Source: Rhodamnia argentea (Eukaryota > Streptophyta > Magnoliopsida > Myrtales > Myrtaceae). Taken from it: a DNA stretch of 64,000 bases. The notes under the pieces are model-generated. The model had not been told where the DNA came from. It searched no databases and worked only from the letters and a program-made list of their open reading frames with translations. How positions within the stretch are numbered: the first letter of the stretch is position 1; each line of letters begins with the position of its first letter. The DNA lies in contig NC_063151.1 of the NCBI RefSeq assembly GCF_020921035.1, positions 21,830,934 to 21,894,933 of the forward strand, given 5' to 3'. Made by a program: the position numbers and the translations under genes. This document shows, in pieces, positions 12,860 to 23,466 of this stretch.

Positions 12860-13165
12860 TTCATTAAAGTTGCCAATGGTGCTTTCTTGCGTGGTGTTAC
12901 AGTACCACAAAACCCTATAAAGTTACTACTGAAATTCAGATCAAGAGACCAGTTTGAATCTCATTTTGGTAAACTCAAGTGGATTTGGGGCTCGATCAGT
13001 GGGCCTTAATTAGGTAAAATCATATTAACCATCTAGGAAGATATCTCATTTAAATCAAGTCATTTCATTCTGGAATCCATCCGCTAATTGCAGGAAAGAT
13101 CAGAAGGGTTCGGGTAAAAACAAGCAAAAGCAGACCCACAAGTGAAAAGGAGATCGACCAATAAG

Positions 13166-13787
13166 TAAGGGTGAGCATGATTCTAGAATAGAATCAAAAA
13201 TCTGAAACCGGAACCCGTAGGATCCTGTCTAATTCCATGTTCCAAGATATGCATGGTAAGTTCCAGGTTCTAAAAATTAAAGATCCTGTCACAATGGATA
13301 AGTTCCAGGTTCCACTACCTAGAACTTGAAACCTGGATTATAAATCCTAAAATAAATTTATATATTTTCCTTGATATATATTTTTGCACGATCCCATAAT
13401 GTTCTACGGCATCCAATTATGAATGTATAATCTGGAGCCAAACAAATTTTTAGGTTTCAAGTTCCAAAAACATGATAAAAGTGTTCCAATAGATTGGTTT
13501 CGGGTTCTAAATATAACTTATACGGAATCTAAAATTACTCACTTCTACTTTCTCTTATATGTTATAGCGTTCACTCTCATTTTGCTTAACTAAAAATGAA
13601 AAAATAAAAGAAATTGATAGGTTCTCGGGTACCCCTTAACCAACCCTAGAACCTGTGATAGGGTAGGTTCCAAGTTCCAAAATATGACGGGTAAGTTATA
13701 AGTTCCAAAAAATAAGAAACCCGTTCCGACGAGTAGGTTCCAGGTTCCAAGTAGAATCAGTAAGGAACCCGGAACCGCTCACCCCTA
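13166..13787. mobile_element. hAT-like non-autonomous DNA element
   Basis: The ends are terminal inverted repeats: TAAGGGTGAGC at the left and, reversed, TAGGGGTGAGC at the right. Flanking 8-base sequences (CCAATAAG at 13158-13165 and CCAACGAG at 13788-13795) match at six of eight positions, as expected for an aged hAT target duplication. The inside is built from many GGTTCCAGGTTCC and GTAAGTTCCA phrases and has no open frame of note. Related pieces lie at 39743 and 49932. Confidence 0.7.
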
Positions 13788-14324
13788 CCAACGAGGCACC
13801 AGAAAAAAATTTCGAACCGCAAACGACTTCTAAAATTTAAAACAGAATGGATATCTCGAACTGTCGCCGGAGAGATACATAATAGATTTAAACAAAACGA
13901 GACCTAAATGTAAAGAGCTAAGTTACTCTACAACCCCAAAAACCCAATTCCCTCTTTTATTAAGAGAACGATAAAAAGTTCAAAGGAAGGAGAGGGGAGG
14001 GCAAAGGGGGTCGGGGACACGACGATTTCTCATGTATTACAGCATGAAAACCTGTATGCAGCTGTGTACGCCAGTAAGCAAAACTTCCTGCGAAAAAGGG
14101 GAAAAGATCACAATGAATTTCCAATTGTTTGAAGAAATTAAGAGGGATAGTGAAGATCAATGCGCATATCAACAGATTGGATTATCACATAACAAACAAT
14201 TCATTTTCAGCATGCACGAGCCCTCATCCGCCAAGCATGAAGGATACTGCATGCAAGCTCACCGCAAACAAACATGAGGGATATGACGTGCGCTAGGAAA
14301 AATTGACCAGCCAAGTACCTTCAT

Positions 14325-17300
14325 CTAGAGCTCATCTTTGCCTGTGACTTTCTCTTCTTCACCCGTGGCTTTCTCTTCTGCTTTATCACGGTTCTTCTCA
14401 ATGAAATCTATTATATCTTCCTTTGTCCTATCGCCATCATACGGCACCACCTTCCCACTTGCTGACCTAAAGTAAATAGTTGGGTACCCCTTGACATCGA
14501 AGGTGTCACCTGGGACATCATTCGCGGTTGCGTCCTGAAAAGGAAAGCATAATATTGGCACAGACATGGTTGAACCCAAATACTATTGTTGCACAAGGGC
14601 ATGGCCTCTTTCTCTCTCTCTCTCACACTCCCACACAGACAAACTAGTTGAACAAATCCCATCATAACTATTAAAATGGCAGAACCAAAAGATGGGTCAC
14701 AAGAACAAGATAAATTGTTAATGGATCATCTGAGACGGGGATATAGCCCTCAAATTTTCAGGAAGATCATTATCTTTAACCCTTGGCAAGTCAGGTGGAA
14801 AACAAAGAGAGAACATGAAGTAGCACTCTAGAAGCACACATGGAGGAGGATTAGTGTATTCAACTAAACAAGTGACGCATCAAGGCAGACAATAAAGGAG
14901 AAAAACAGTATTTCATATACCAGTACAAGTGCGTCACGTGAAGCATATTTTATCCAGAGAATTTACCCACTACATTAGGATAACTCTTTGCCTTCTCCAA
15001 AGAGGGGGAAAAAACATGAAAGCATAGGTCTCTATGTTCATCATTTGCGCCTTTCTATGATTCAATCACGCATTTTTCTATGATTCAATCACACGTTTTT
15101 CCCCAAACACAATCAAGTATCAACCCCCCACACCAAAAGTGCTTTTATAGGTACTCAAACAACAAACACAAACATCACTCAGGCAGTTTTGAAAAGGCTA
15201 GATCACCGTTGCTGCGATTCAGGAAAATTATCAACCAGCTTTGAGCAGGAATACTTACAAACTTGGCAATAATAACATTAGCATCACTTCCGAAAGAAAG
15301 TGCAACTTCATCCAATATAGGAGCCAATTTTTTGCAATGTCCACACCAAGGAGCATAAAACTCCAGGAGAACTGTAGAAAAGTTTTCCAGCATGTTAGTT
15401 GGAAGTCATCTAACACTGAGTCAGGAATGCAATTAAACAGGACAGATCATATCATACTGCCAGTATACTTGTCATGAAAAAGCCAATAGATATCAAATCG
15501 ATACAAAGGATATATCAATAAATAGAAGATCCCAAAGCTCAATATACTTGCAGATGACACAAAACAACACAAAGCATAACGCTATGTACCATTTTTGTCA
15601 GAGTTCATCACCATCTCCTGCAGGCTCTCAGCTACAACTACTTTCACAGGCTCACTGTTATCTTGGGGTATGGGTTCAGACTTCCTGTACTGTGGGACTT
15701 TGCCTTCCTGCAATTAACATAACAACATTAGATCAAAACTGACAATGTGCTTTGGAATCTTTCAAAGTGTAAAAGTTCTAATTTACATGTTGTATGAGAC
15801 TGTGAGTGTGTGGACGTCTCCCAAGTGTTGTGAGGGACAGAAGCATAAGAGATAAATGCAACCTTGTACTCTTTCACCCAAGGAGCAATATCATCAGGTT
15901 GCAGGTTTGGTTTCAAATACTTTTGCCCATCATTTGTCTGTACTACAATAAGAGGCACTTGGTCCTCCTTGAGTCCAAAATACTGCACATAAACATTAAA
16001 CATCAATTTTTCATCTGCCTAAGAATAACCAAAAGCACAGCTTCAGATGAAGAACTCAAAATGAACAGAAAAACACTAACCTGGAAAGCACCTTGACTAG
16101 CATCCAGATCTCCCATCAGAAAGCTGATGCCCTGTCCTTTATATTGCTCAGCAACATCGCGGTATTTTGAGGTAAAAGATTCAGCTACTTCAGTGCTAAA
16201 ATTCATAAACAACATTGCCTATGCAATGCAAATGGAGTTGTCAGATATTATCCATAAAACCAAATAAGGAATAACAGACAAATCTGAACTATTCAAGAGC
16301 GATTTACTGAGTAGAACAGAAATTGTTCTTGAAATTTAAAAACCATGCCCTCAATTAAAAAATCAAGGATCAAATAACAACATGTGCAGAACAGTCTCAC
16401 AATTTAAATTACAGATAGACACTTAAGAAAGCATATTGAGCTTCAAAAGAGGATTACAGATAGACACTTAAGAAAGCATATTGCAACAGAAGGGGGAAAA
16501 AAAATCATTCAGCAGAAAAGGTTTGCAAATTATTTGATCATTAAAAAAGAACCTAAAACCAACCAAAGATAGTAACAATCGATGCTCTCGTGCATGCAAA
16601 GAACTACCTAAAATTATGTCAACAAAAAGATTTGACACATTGCACAACTGAAATACCCTACAGTACAAGCATGTATCCAAACAATAGGTGCAATCCACAT
16701 TTTATAGTTAGAGATAATTAGCTACACTTACAAGGTCCAAACATAGCATCATACTATCACCTGAACCATCCACCCAAGAATATTGCAAACAATTTTCATC
16801 AATGAATCAATCAACAACATGAAGATCCACAAATCAAACAGAAGTAGCAAGTGTAAAAGTATAAAATAACAGCTTGCTACAATCTACCTTAGCATTATCG
16901 CTATTAAAAAACTTGATCACAAAAGGGTGGTTGCTTGGGTCACTGTCAAAGATAGTGACAAGAGGCACACTGGATTTTTCAACGAACTTCTCCAGAGCAT
17001 CCACATGGAAATCCTGTAATATGTTTGTCCACTTATTAGGTGCGCCATGAATACGTGAAAAGCAGGAAAAGATACTTATATCCTAAAACAGAAGTACCTG
17101 TAAATCAACAAAGAGTTCGTCAAATGGCTTAAAGAGCCTAACAGCAGGTCCAGCAACTGATGACTCTCCCCGTGGAAGCAGTTTGGCATCCAAAGTGTGA
17201 CCAAACTCATAGTCAGAGCGCAAGTTCTCAGCTAAAGCAGTGAAATTCTCATACTCTTCACCAGAAAACTTTGGGAATATCCCAACCTGTGAGTATAGGC

Positions 17301-18962
17301 CACAATAGCATAAAATTAGACATAGGAGGGAAGTCGTCAAAATAGAAAACCCAAGGCAGAGCACTTACAATCACTATCTTTTTATCTCCTATCAGAGTGC
17401 TGGCATCTTCAACAGATTTTATTTCGGCAGAAGGAGGACCGCTTTGTTTCTTCAAGTATGCAACAATACCATCCGCATCACGGGGACCTTTGAACTCTTG
17501 AATACTCTTCCCCCCGTTTCTCAAGATTTTAAGTGTGGGAAAACCCTTGATGTCATATTCGCTAGCAAGCTCCTTGTTTGCTTCTTCATTAGCATCAATT
17601 TTGGCCAGAGCTATGGGAGGGTCATGACTGCTCAATATGGATGCAGCTTTCTCATACTGCAAATAGAACACTGGCATTGTCACTGACCGAACACATATAA
17701 CGATCTAAAGAATTACACCGAGTGTTTAACGGGATCCATGAAATCTTATTACCTCGGGTGCAAGCTTCTTACAATGACCACACCTGAAACAGGTATAAAA
17801 AGTTACTCAAAATCCCACCAGCAGGTGATTAAAAATGCAAAATGCAAAATGTTTTGCCCGGAAAGATGGAAAAGAGAGACAAAGGGAAACAAACTAGATG
17901 GAACAGAATGAAGGTAGGAAAATGCCATCCCTCTTAGCATTAAATTCGGCACAAGAGAATATCCCATTTACCAACCTCCATTCGCCCGGCCCCGCCCCGC
18001 CCCTCCCAAAAAGGAAAAAATCAGCTCTATTTCTTATCATGCATGAATGAGCATTCAACATAAATGGGCAGAGTAAATGTTCCTATAAAGAACATTTTCT
18101 CACATCATCACCGTTGTCAACAGTATACATTTGCTCCAAAAATGCTAACCAGAACTCGGCAGGGGAGGGGGTTTCAACAGCAACCCAAAATGACTACCAA
18201 ATCCACATACTAGCTGCAATTAAGTGCAGTCATGATTTTGCAAAACTTCCTCTCGTTAAGTAAGGGCTGATTATGAATTACCAAAGAAGGTCTCAACAAT
18301 GCATTAACTCCATAGAAAATGCGTAACCGATTTATTTATGGCCGGCCTTGATGGACTTAAAGGATAAACAAATTTCTCGACAATCAGATATTTGCTGGGT
18401 CAATCAACAGAATAGAAAGCGAAAAGGATGACTTTGCTGTTTTAGTTTCACACAGCGAGAACACCAGCGAATAAAGCTACGTTTGTTTCATGCATGCAAA
18501 CAGAGGCAGATAAACTTTGTCTCTGGAAAGGCCTAAAACTTCACATGGATGTTCATGCATACACTCTAATTCGGGCAAAATCTGCGCTAAATATTCGCTT
18601 CCAACCAGAAAAGAAGAAGGAAAAAAATCCATCCGTACAATTGTGTACGAAACAGTAAGCAACCAGAAAAACCAGAGATCCGAAGCGGATCGATCATATC
18701 AACCCGATTCGAGCAGCCAAAAACACCATAGGACACGCGAAAGAACAAAACGAAGAAGACAAAGGGAGGACGACGGAATTTACCAAGGGGCGTAGAACTC
18801 GACGACGATGAAGTCGTGCTTACTGACGGTGTCGGAGAAATTGGAGTGATCCAGGGTCAACACGAACTCCTTGGCCGGCTCGGATTCCTCCTCCGCGGAG
18901 ATGGCGGTCGCGGCGAGGACGAGGAGAGAGAGGATCAGCCAATTCGCAACCCTAGACGCCAT
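14325..18962 (-). CDS. PDIL1: Protein disulfide isomerase, ER, KDEL-ending
   Basis: This enzyme forms and reshuffles disulfide bonds in the ER lumen. Ten exons join exactly: 18962-18784, 17783-17753, 17656-17369, 17286-17098, 17013-16888, 16218-16081, 15982-15863, 15707-15590, 15371-15259 and 14534-14325, giving 503 residues, the usual length. Residues 1-22 are a signal peptide. The a domain holds WCGHC at 60-64 (split by intron 1), b and b' follow, and the a' domain holds WCGHC at 405-409. An acidic tail ends in KDEL. Possible N-glycosylation sites are N41 (NFS), N180 (NFT) and N277 (NFS). Both active sites are intact, so it should be a working classical PDI (PDIL1-1/1-2 group; the exact paralogue is not settled). 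The upstream ER-stress element at 19245-19263 fits induction by the unfolded protein response. Confidence 0.97.
15053..15105. repeat. Short tandem duplication in PDI intron
   Basis: The phrase TTCTATGATTCAATCAC occurs twice about 24 bases apart inside the last PDI intron. Confidence 0.6.
16408..16483. repeat. 31-base exact direct repeat in PDI intron 5
   Basis: A 31-base unit beginning ATTACAGATAGACAC at 16408 is repeated without change at 16453, a 45-base period. It lies in the intron between PDI exons 5 and 6 and looks recent. Confidence 0.9.
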
Positions 18963-19050
18963 TGTCGCGGGCTTCCAAATCCCCGCGCTGCGAGAAACCG
19001 TGGAGGAGATGACGGATTGAGAAGGAAATGGGATTTCGTCTTCGAGTCCG

Positions 19051-19074
19051 AGAGAGAGAGAGAGAGAGAGAGAG
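19051..19074. repeat. GA microsatellite in PDI 5' UTR
   Basis: Twelve AG units lie about 90 bases upstream of the PDI ATG. On the gene's own strand they read CT. Confidence 0.9.
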
Positions 19075-19244
19075 TGTACGGGGGGGGGTTTTAAAGGGGT
19101 GTGGTGTGTGGGGTTTTTGGGTTAGGAGAGAACGAGACAAACATGGGACTCGCACGTGACTCGTCCTCGTGTCTCGGTTTGGTATTTTGAGATCTCGCGA
19201 GTACGGGATCTCGAGTACTCGCTCTCTGAATGGGCCTAGTTCCA

Positions 19245-19263
19245 CGTGGGAGGCCGTGATTGG
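19245..19263 (-). promoter_or_regulatory. ER-stress element (ERSE-I) of the PDI promoter
   Basis: On the minus strand this reads CCAAT, nine bases, CCACG, which is the exact ERSE-I consensus. It sits about 280 bases upstream of the PDI start codon and in the gene's orientation. The CCACG half is also part of a CCACGTGG G-box palindrome (19242-19249). In plants ERSE-I is bound by bZIP28-type factors with NF-Y and drives ER-chaperone genes under folding stress. A TTTAAAA box near 19090-19097 could be the TATA element. Confidence 0.8.
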
Positions 19264-19376
19264 TCTGCTCTCGTCACGGCCCTCGGTCGACGCTTTCAGT
19301 TTGAGTAAGCGCCGTAAAAGGCAAGTGTAATCCCCGTTCAAATCCAAGAGTTTTGCGTAAGGTAATAAATGCTTGG

Positions 19377-20087
19377 AAAATTATGGGAAAGATTATCTGA
19401 AAAAATCTTGCATTTATTGTAATTAACACAAATTCAGATATATAAATCTTCCAATTATATCAATTTAATCATAAGTATTTTCACATTTTACCGATTGAGT
19501 TTATTTAATCAATTTTGACCTCAAATCGCTGACTTAAACGCGTCCATTTTACGTGACACGATATACACTGACATGAATTTTTTTAACAATATTTTATAAT
19601 TTGTCTTTTTGGAGTTAGGACTAAGGGCCAACCTTTGCCGTAACTAGGCAATAGGTGCGACGCCTTAGCTAGACATGGGCCAAGGGCCATGCACTCTCAC
19701 TTTGATTGGCAAGAGCATAATGGCACTTACCCTAAACCTTGGCATCGTGGCTCTCATCAGATTTGGGCGAGGGTCGCGACGCCATCACCCCTCGCCAGTA
19801 AGGGTCATCGGTCCTTGAATGTGGCCAATGAGGATCAGCTGACGACCTTCACTGGTCCTCAATCCAAAAGAAAAGGTAAAGTAATGGAAAACATTATAAA
19901 AATTTAAAAAATTGTTAAAAATTATGCTATTTAGGACAATCAGCATTCATATCAGCGATTTTCGGGCCAAATCTATCGGATGTTGGTAAATTGCGAAATG
20001 TTTAAGATTAAATTGATGCCATTAAAAGCTTTATGATAATATTGATGCATATGTAATAGATTGAAGACTTTTTTGTAATTGTCATGA
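19377..20087. mobile_element. Palindromic repeat with GC-rich core, copy 1
   Basis: The arms carry the family phrases: the left has TCATAAGTATTTTCACATTTTACCG, shortened here, and the right has AATGTTTAAGATTAAATTGATG and ends in GATTGAAGACTTTTTTGTAA. The central 200 bases (19620-19880) are GC-rich, with GGCCAAGGGCC and GAGGGTCGCGACG. The clearest member is 31927-32464. Confidence 0.6.
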
Positions 20088-21779
20088 AAATACGAGGACC
20101 GATGGTCTCACGCCACGTCATAAATACCGCATACGTGGCGAGGTCCGCAATCCGTTCTTGGAAAATTAGTGATGCCCACATCGAACGTGCGGGGATTGAT
20201 CCGGCGCAATTGATTGATAACCCTATCGTGAATTTTACTTTTATATATAAATAATATATATTCTATAGAGATTAAATCAAATTAGAAAAACTTTACAGTA
20301 ACATTTCTAGCTTTTATGATGCGAAAAGTGAAAAGGAGATGCTTGAATTTTTTTTTTTTTTTTGTCTGTCGAAGGAGATGCTTGATTTAAGCATTTTAAT
20401 TTTGTTAGCTGAAATCATACAAACCTTCTCCACAAAAAGGCAAGAATTTCACCAGGCCCTTTTATCGCTTGATCCAATATTACTCTATATATCTGTAAAA
20501 TTTCTAGCAAAATTTTTTTTTTTTTTGCTAATATGTGCTTTTAAATGGAACAGACTCATTTGGGACGGTTTTGAAAACCTATTATCCAATTGTAATGCCG
20601 TACATTGGAATGCAACGGTGGTTCAAATTCTCAACGTGTGTGACATTTTGTGATAGCATTATCAACTGTTTTAAAATTTTAAATTGTTAGATGAATGCGT
20701 AATTTATTATTTAAATATTCTAACACTCACCCTCATGTGCAGGCTCGACTTTAGCCTTAACCTAAGGCATGAAAATATGTAACTAGAGAGGCAAATAAAG
20801 ATATGAAAGATTCGAATTGATAATTTCCAGTTTTGATACCATGTTTTAATGACGATTATGTGTAGAAGAGGAATACCCAATACTTAATGTGGTTCAGACG
20901 ACCAACAAAATAATTTAGGGGGGAATCGGAGCGACATTTTTTTTTTTTCTTACGTGTAAACCTAATAATCCATCTGTTATTCTTTATCTCTTAAATTCAA
21001 ACTTAATTTTCGTCAAATTAGTAGAATTAAAGTATATATTGCTCATCCATACTAACAATCCATCGATTCTTGATTCTAGAAACCGGGAACCTATCCTTCC
21101 GATCCCCGATTCTTGGGCGGGACGAGATTGGACCGGGAACCGATCGCTCATACAAAGTGCAAAGGATTATGTCCTTGTCGCCTCATCAAAATCCATTTAT
21201 ATCAACACGGGTATATTTTAATCGACGCCTTACGGCAAACGGAAAACTAATATCGAGGCCTATGCCTCTATTAAATTCAGAACTTTGTCCCTATTGAACG
21301 CACAAGAAACGTGCACGGTAGCGTCCTCCCCGCTATGAGCTCTCATGTCTCTCATGGGATCCATATAAGCGATCGCAACCTTAGCCCCCTCGAACAGCAT
21401 GCCATGTCACAAAGGAAAAGCACAACATTTCCTCGTTCCCTTGGGTGACTGTGGGTCTCGTGAACTTAAGCTATTTTCCCGAGCCCGATCCCGATGGTCA
21501 CGGAAGAACAGTCCACATGACCTGGGGCGACCACCCGTGGTTGAACATCTATCATTGCGTGTCCTCGACGATTCAGCAACCCGCAACAAAGTCCATTGCG
21601 GTAGCCTATCGCTACCATCTTGACATACAAAGAAGTGGTAATTGCCAAAGTCTGTATAGCTGTCGAGGAAAAGGATCGAGAACTCGAGCTCAAGACCAAA
21701 CTTTACAAAAACGTTGACCAAAAAATACAAATATCATGCCATCTCAAGTGTTTGAGATAAGGATACCAGAGTGCCCCAA
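20088..21779. other. Repeat-rich spacer without a gene
   Basis: No gene is seen. Poly-T runs lie at 20348-20361 and 20514-20526. A stretch at 20655-20860 (TTGTTAGATGAATGCG, CTAACACTCACCC) reads like a dispersed plant repeat, and 21060-21150 has CCGGGAACC phrases of the hAT-like family. Open frames at 21399-21730 overlap on both strands and show no known domain. Confidence 0.35.
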
Positions 21780-22205
21780 TTTTTTTTCTTTCTTTACTTT
21801 TATTTTTGGTCTGGGCCAAGGATTGGCCAGGGCCGTTGGCCACAAGCAAGGGCGTCGCGACCCTCGCCCAGGCCCTCCCTGGCCACAATGAGAGCATTGC
21901 GGCCCTTGCCCAGAGCTGGTGAGGGGTGTGATGCCCTCAGCTAATGCTAGTGAGGGTTGGAAAGCCACCTTGGCCGGCCCTTAGCCCCCTCCCTCCAAAA
22001 AAAAGATGGAAAGGAAAATAGAAAAGAAAAAAAGAAAAAAATTATTAAAAAAATGTCCACATCAAATCGACCGTGCCACAATCGGAGTCCATGTTAGCAA
22101 TTTTTTGCCAAAATTGGCTAGATTGATTAAACCGACACAAATACAAAATGTTCAGAACTAAACCGACAAAAGAAAAAAAAAAGAGGTTTAAGATTGAATC
22201 AGTAC
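21780..22205. mobile_element. Palindromic repeat with GC-rich core, copy 2 (partial)
   Basis: A GC-rich core (21800-21990, GGCCAGGGCCGTTGGCC and GCGACCCTCGCCC) is followed by a right arm with GCCAAAATTGGCTAGATTGAT and a worn AAATGTTCAGAACTAAACCG. The left arm is not convincing, so this copy is truncated or heavily worn. Confidence 0.5.
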
Positions 22206-23466
22206 AATCTAAGTAGCACCGACACCGACATGACACACCGGCACGTCATTTCACAAAAATAGAAAATTCTGACACGTTGGGACACGTTATATACTAAATG
22301 TATATTTTTATAAATTATCATTTTTATGATTATTTCAAAAATAAATGATTAAAAAAACTTAAAATCGATCCCACATCGATGGTAAGGGAGAGAGACAAAC
22401 ATAAGGTAATCCCACATCGATAGTGAGGGAGAGAGACAAACATTAAGTCTCTTCTTTTCTCTTTTCTTTTTTTTTTTTTGTCGAAAAACATGAAGCCTCT
22501 TTAAGAAGACAATGATGAGACTTGCTTACAAGTCGAAGGAAGAAATCACACATTGGTTTCTTAGCGAAGATAACAAAGAAGATGGCTCTTTAAGATGTCA
22601 AGAATGAAACAAATATGTTTACTTCTCTTTTGCTAAGATGAAGTGTGTAGTTTAAATTAATTTTTTTTGTGAAAAGGCTCTTTTAAGATGCTCGACACGG
22701 GTGTCAGACATACTTCGGTGTACAGCCCCTGAAAGCATTGGGGCTTCTTATAATACAATTGCAATAAATTTATAACCTTTTCTTTCTTATTTTCCCAAAA
22801 TGTTTTGATCCCATAAAACAAAACAATTTCACAAACGTGCGATACCGTTGTCGGACGCAGAAAGACAGATTGTGGATAACAAAAGAAAATTACAGAAAGC
22901 TAACTTGAGAGAGACGAAAGTCTTGCACGAGAGTTTTCACTTGCCTGAAGTTGGGCGATTGTCAACCGAAGAATGTCGGTAGTCGAGGGAGACTATCCCA
23001 AAAGTGAGACCTAACTCACCTTTCTAGTCATATATCCCGCGGGCTCTCAAGGGGGTGTTAGAGAATGAAAGGTATTGCTGCCTGCTCTAAGGATACACGT
23101 TGCAACGTGCTAAAGTGAATTAGATTGGATTTTAAGTCCTTCATTTGAAGCTTTTTTCACTCCAAAAAATTGAACTTGATCGCGAAGAAAATTTATCTAC
23201 CGCATTTTCGGAAAAATATTGAGCTAGTTCAGGGCCAATTGGTGATGATTGGAGAGGCCAGCTCATTCATTACCTTGAGGAGATCCGCCATAGGCAATTT
23301 AGAAGTGAAGTCTGTTTCTTAAGCATGCCAAAGACTAATAACGGATGGAATGCTCGGCCAATGAAGAACTGCTGCCTCAAGTAATGGATTGGCAATCACA
23401 ATTACTCGAATGGAATTAGATTGCATACTAAAAATTGCCGTACTACTCACAAGCTCAAACTTCAGT
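22206..23466. other. Spacer and 3' flank of the APX gene
   Basis: A near-duplicate unit (ATCCCACATCGATGGTAAGG then GAGAGAGACAAACAT) occurs at 22368-22402 and again at 22409-22443. The remainder up to 23466 is unremarkable and ends in the 3' untranslated region of the thylakoid APX transcript. Confidence 0.45.
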
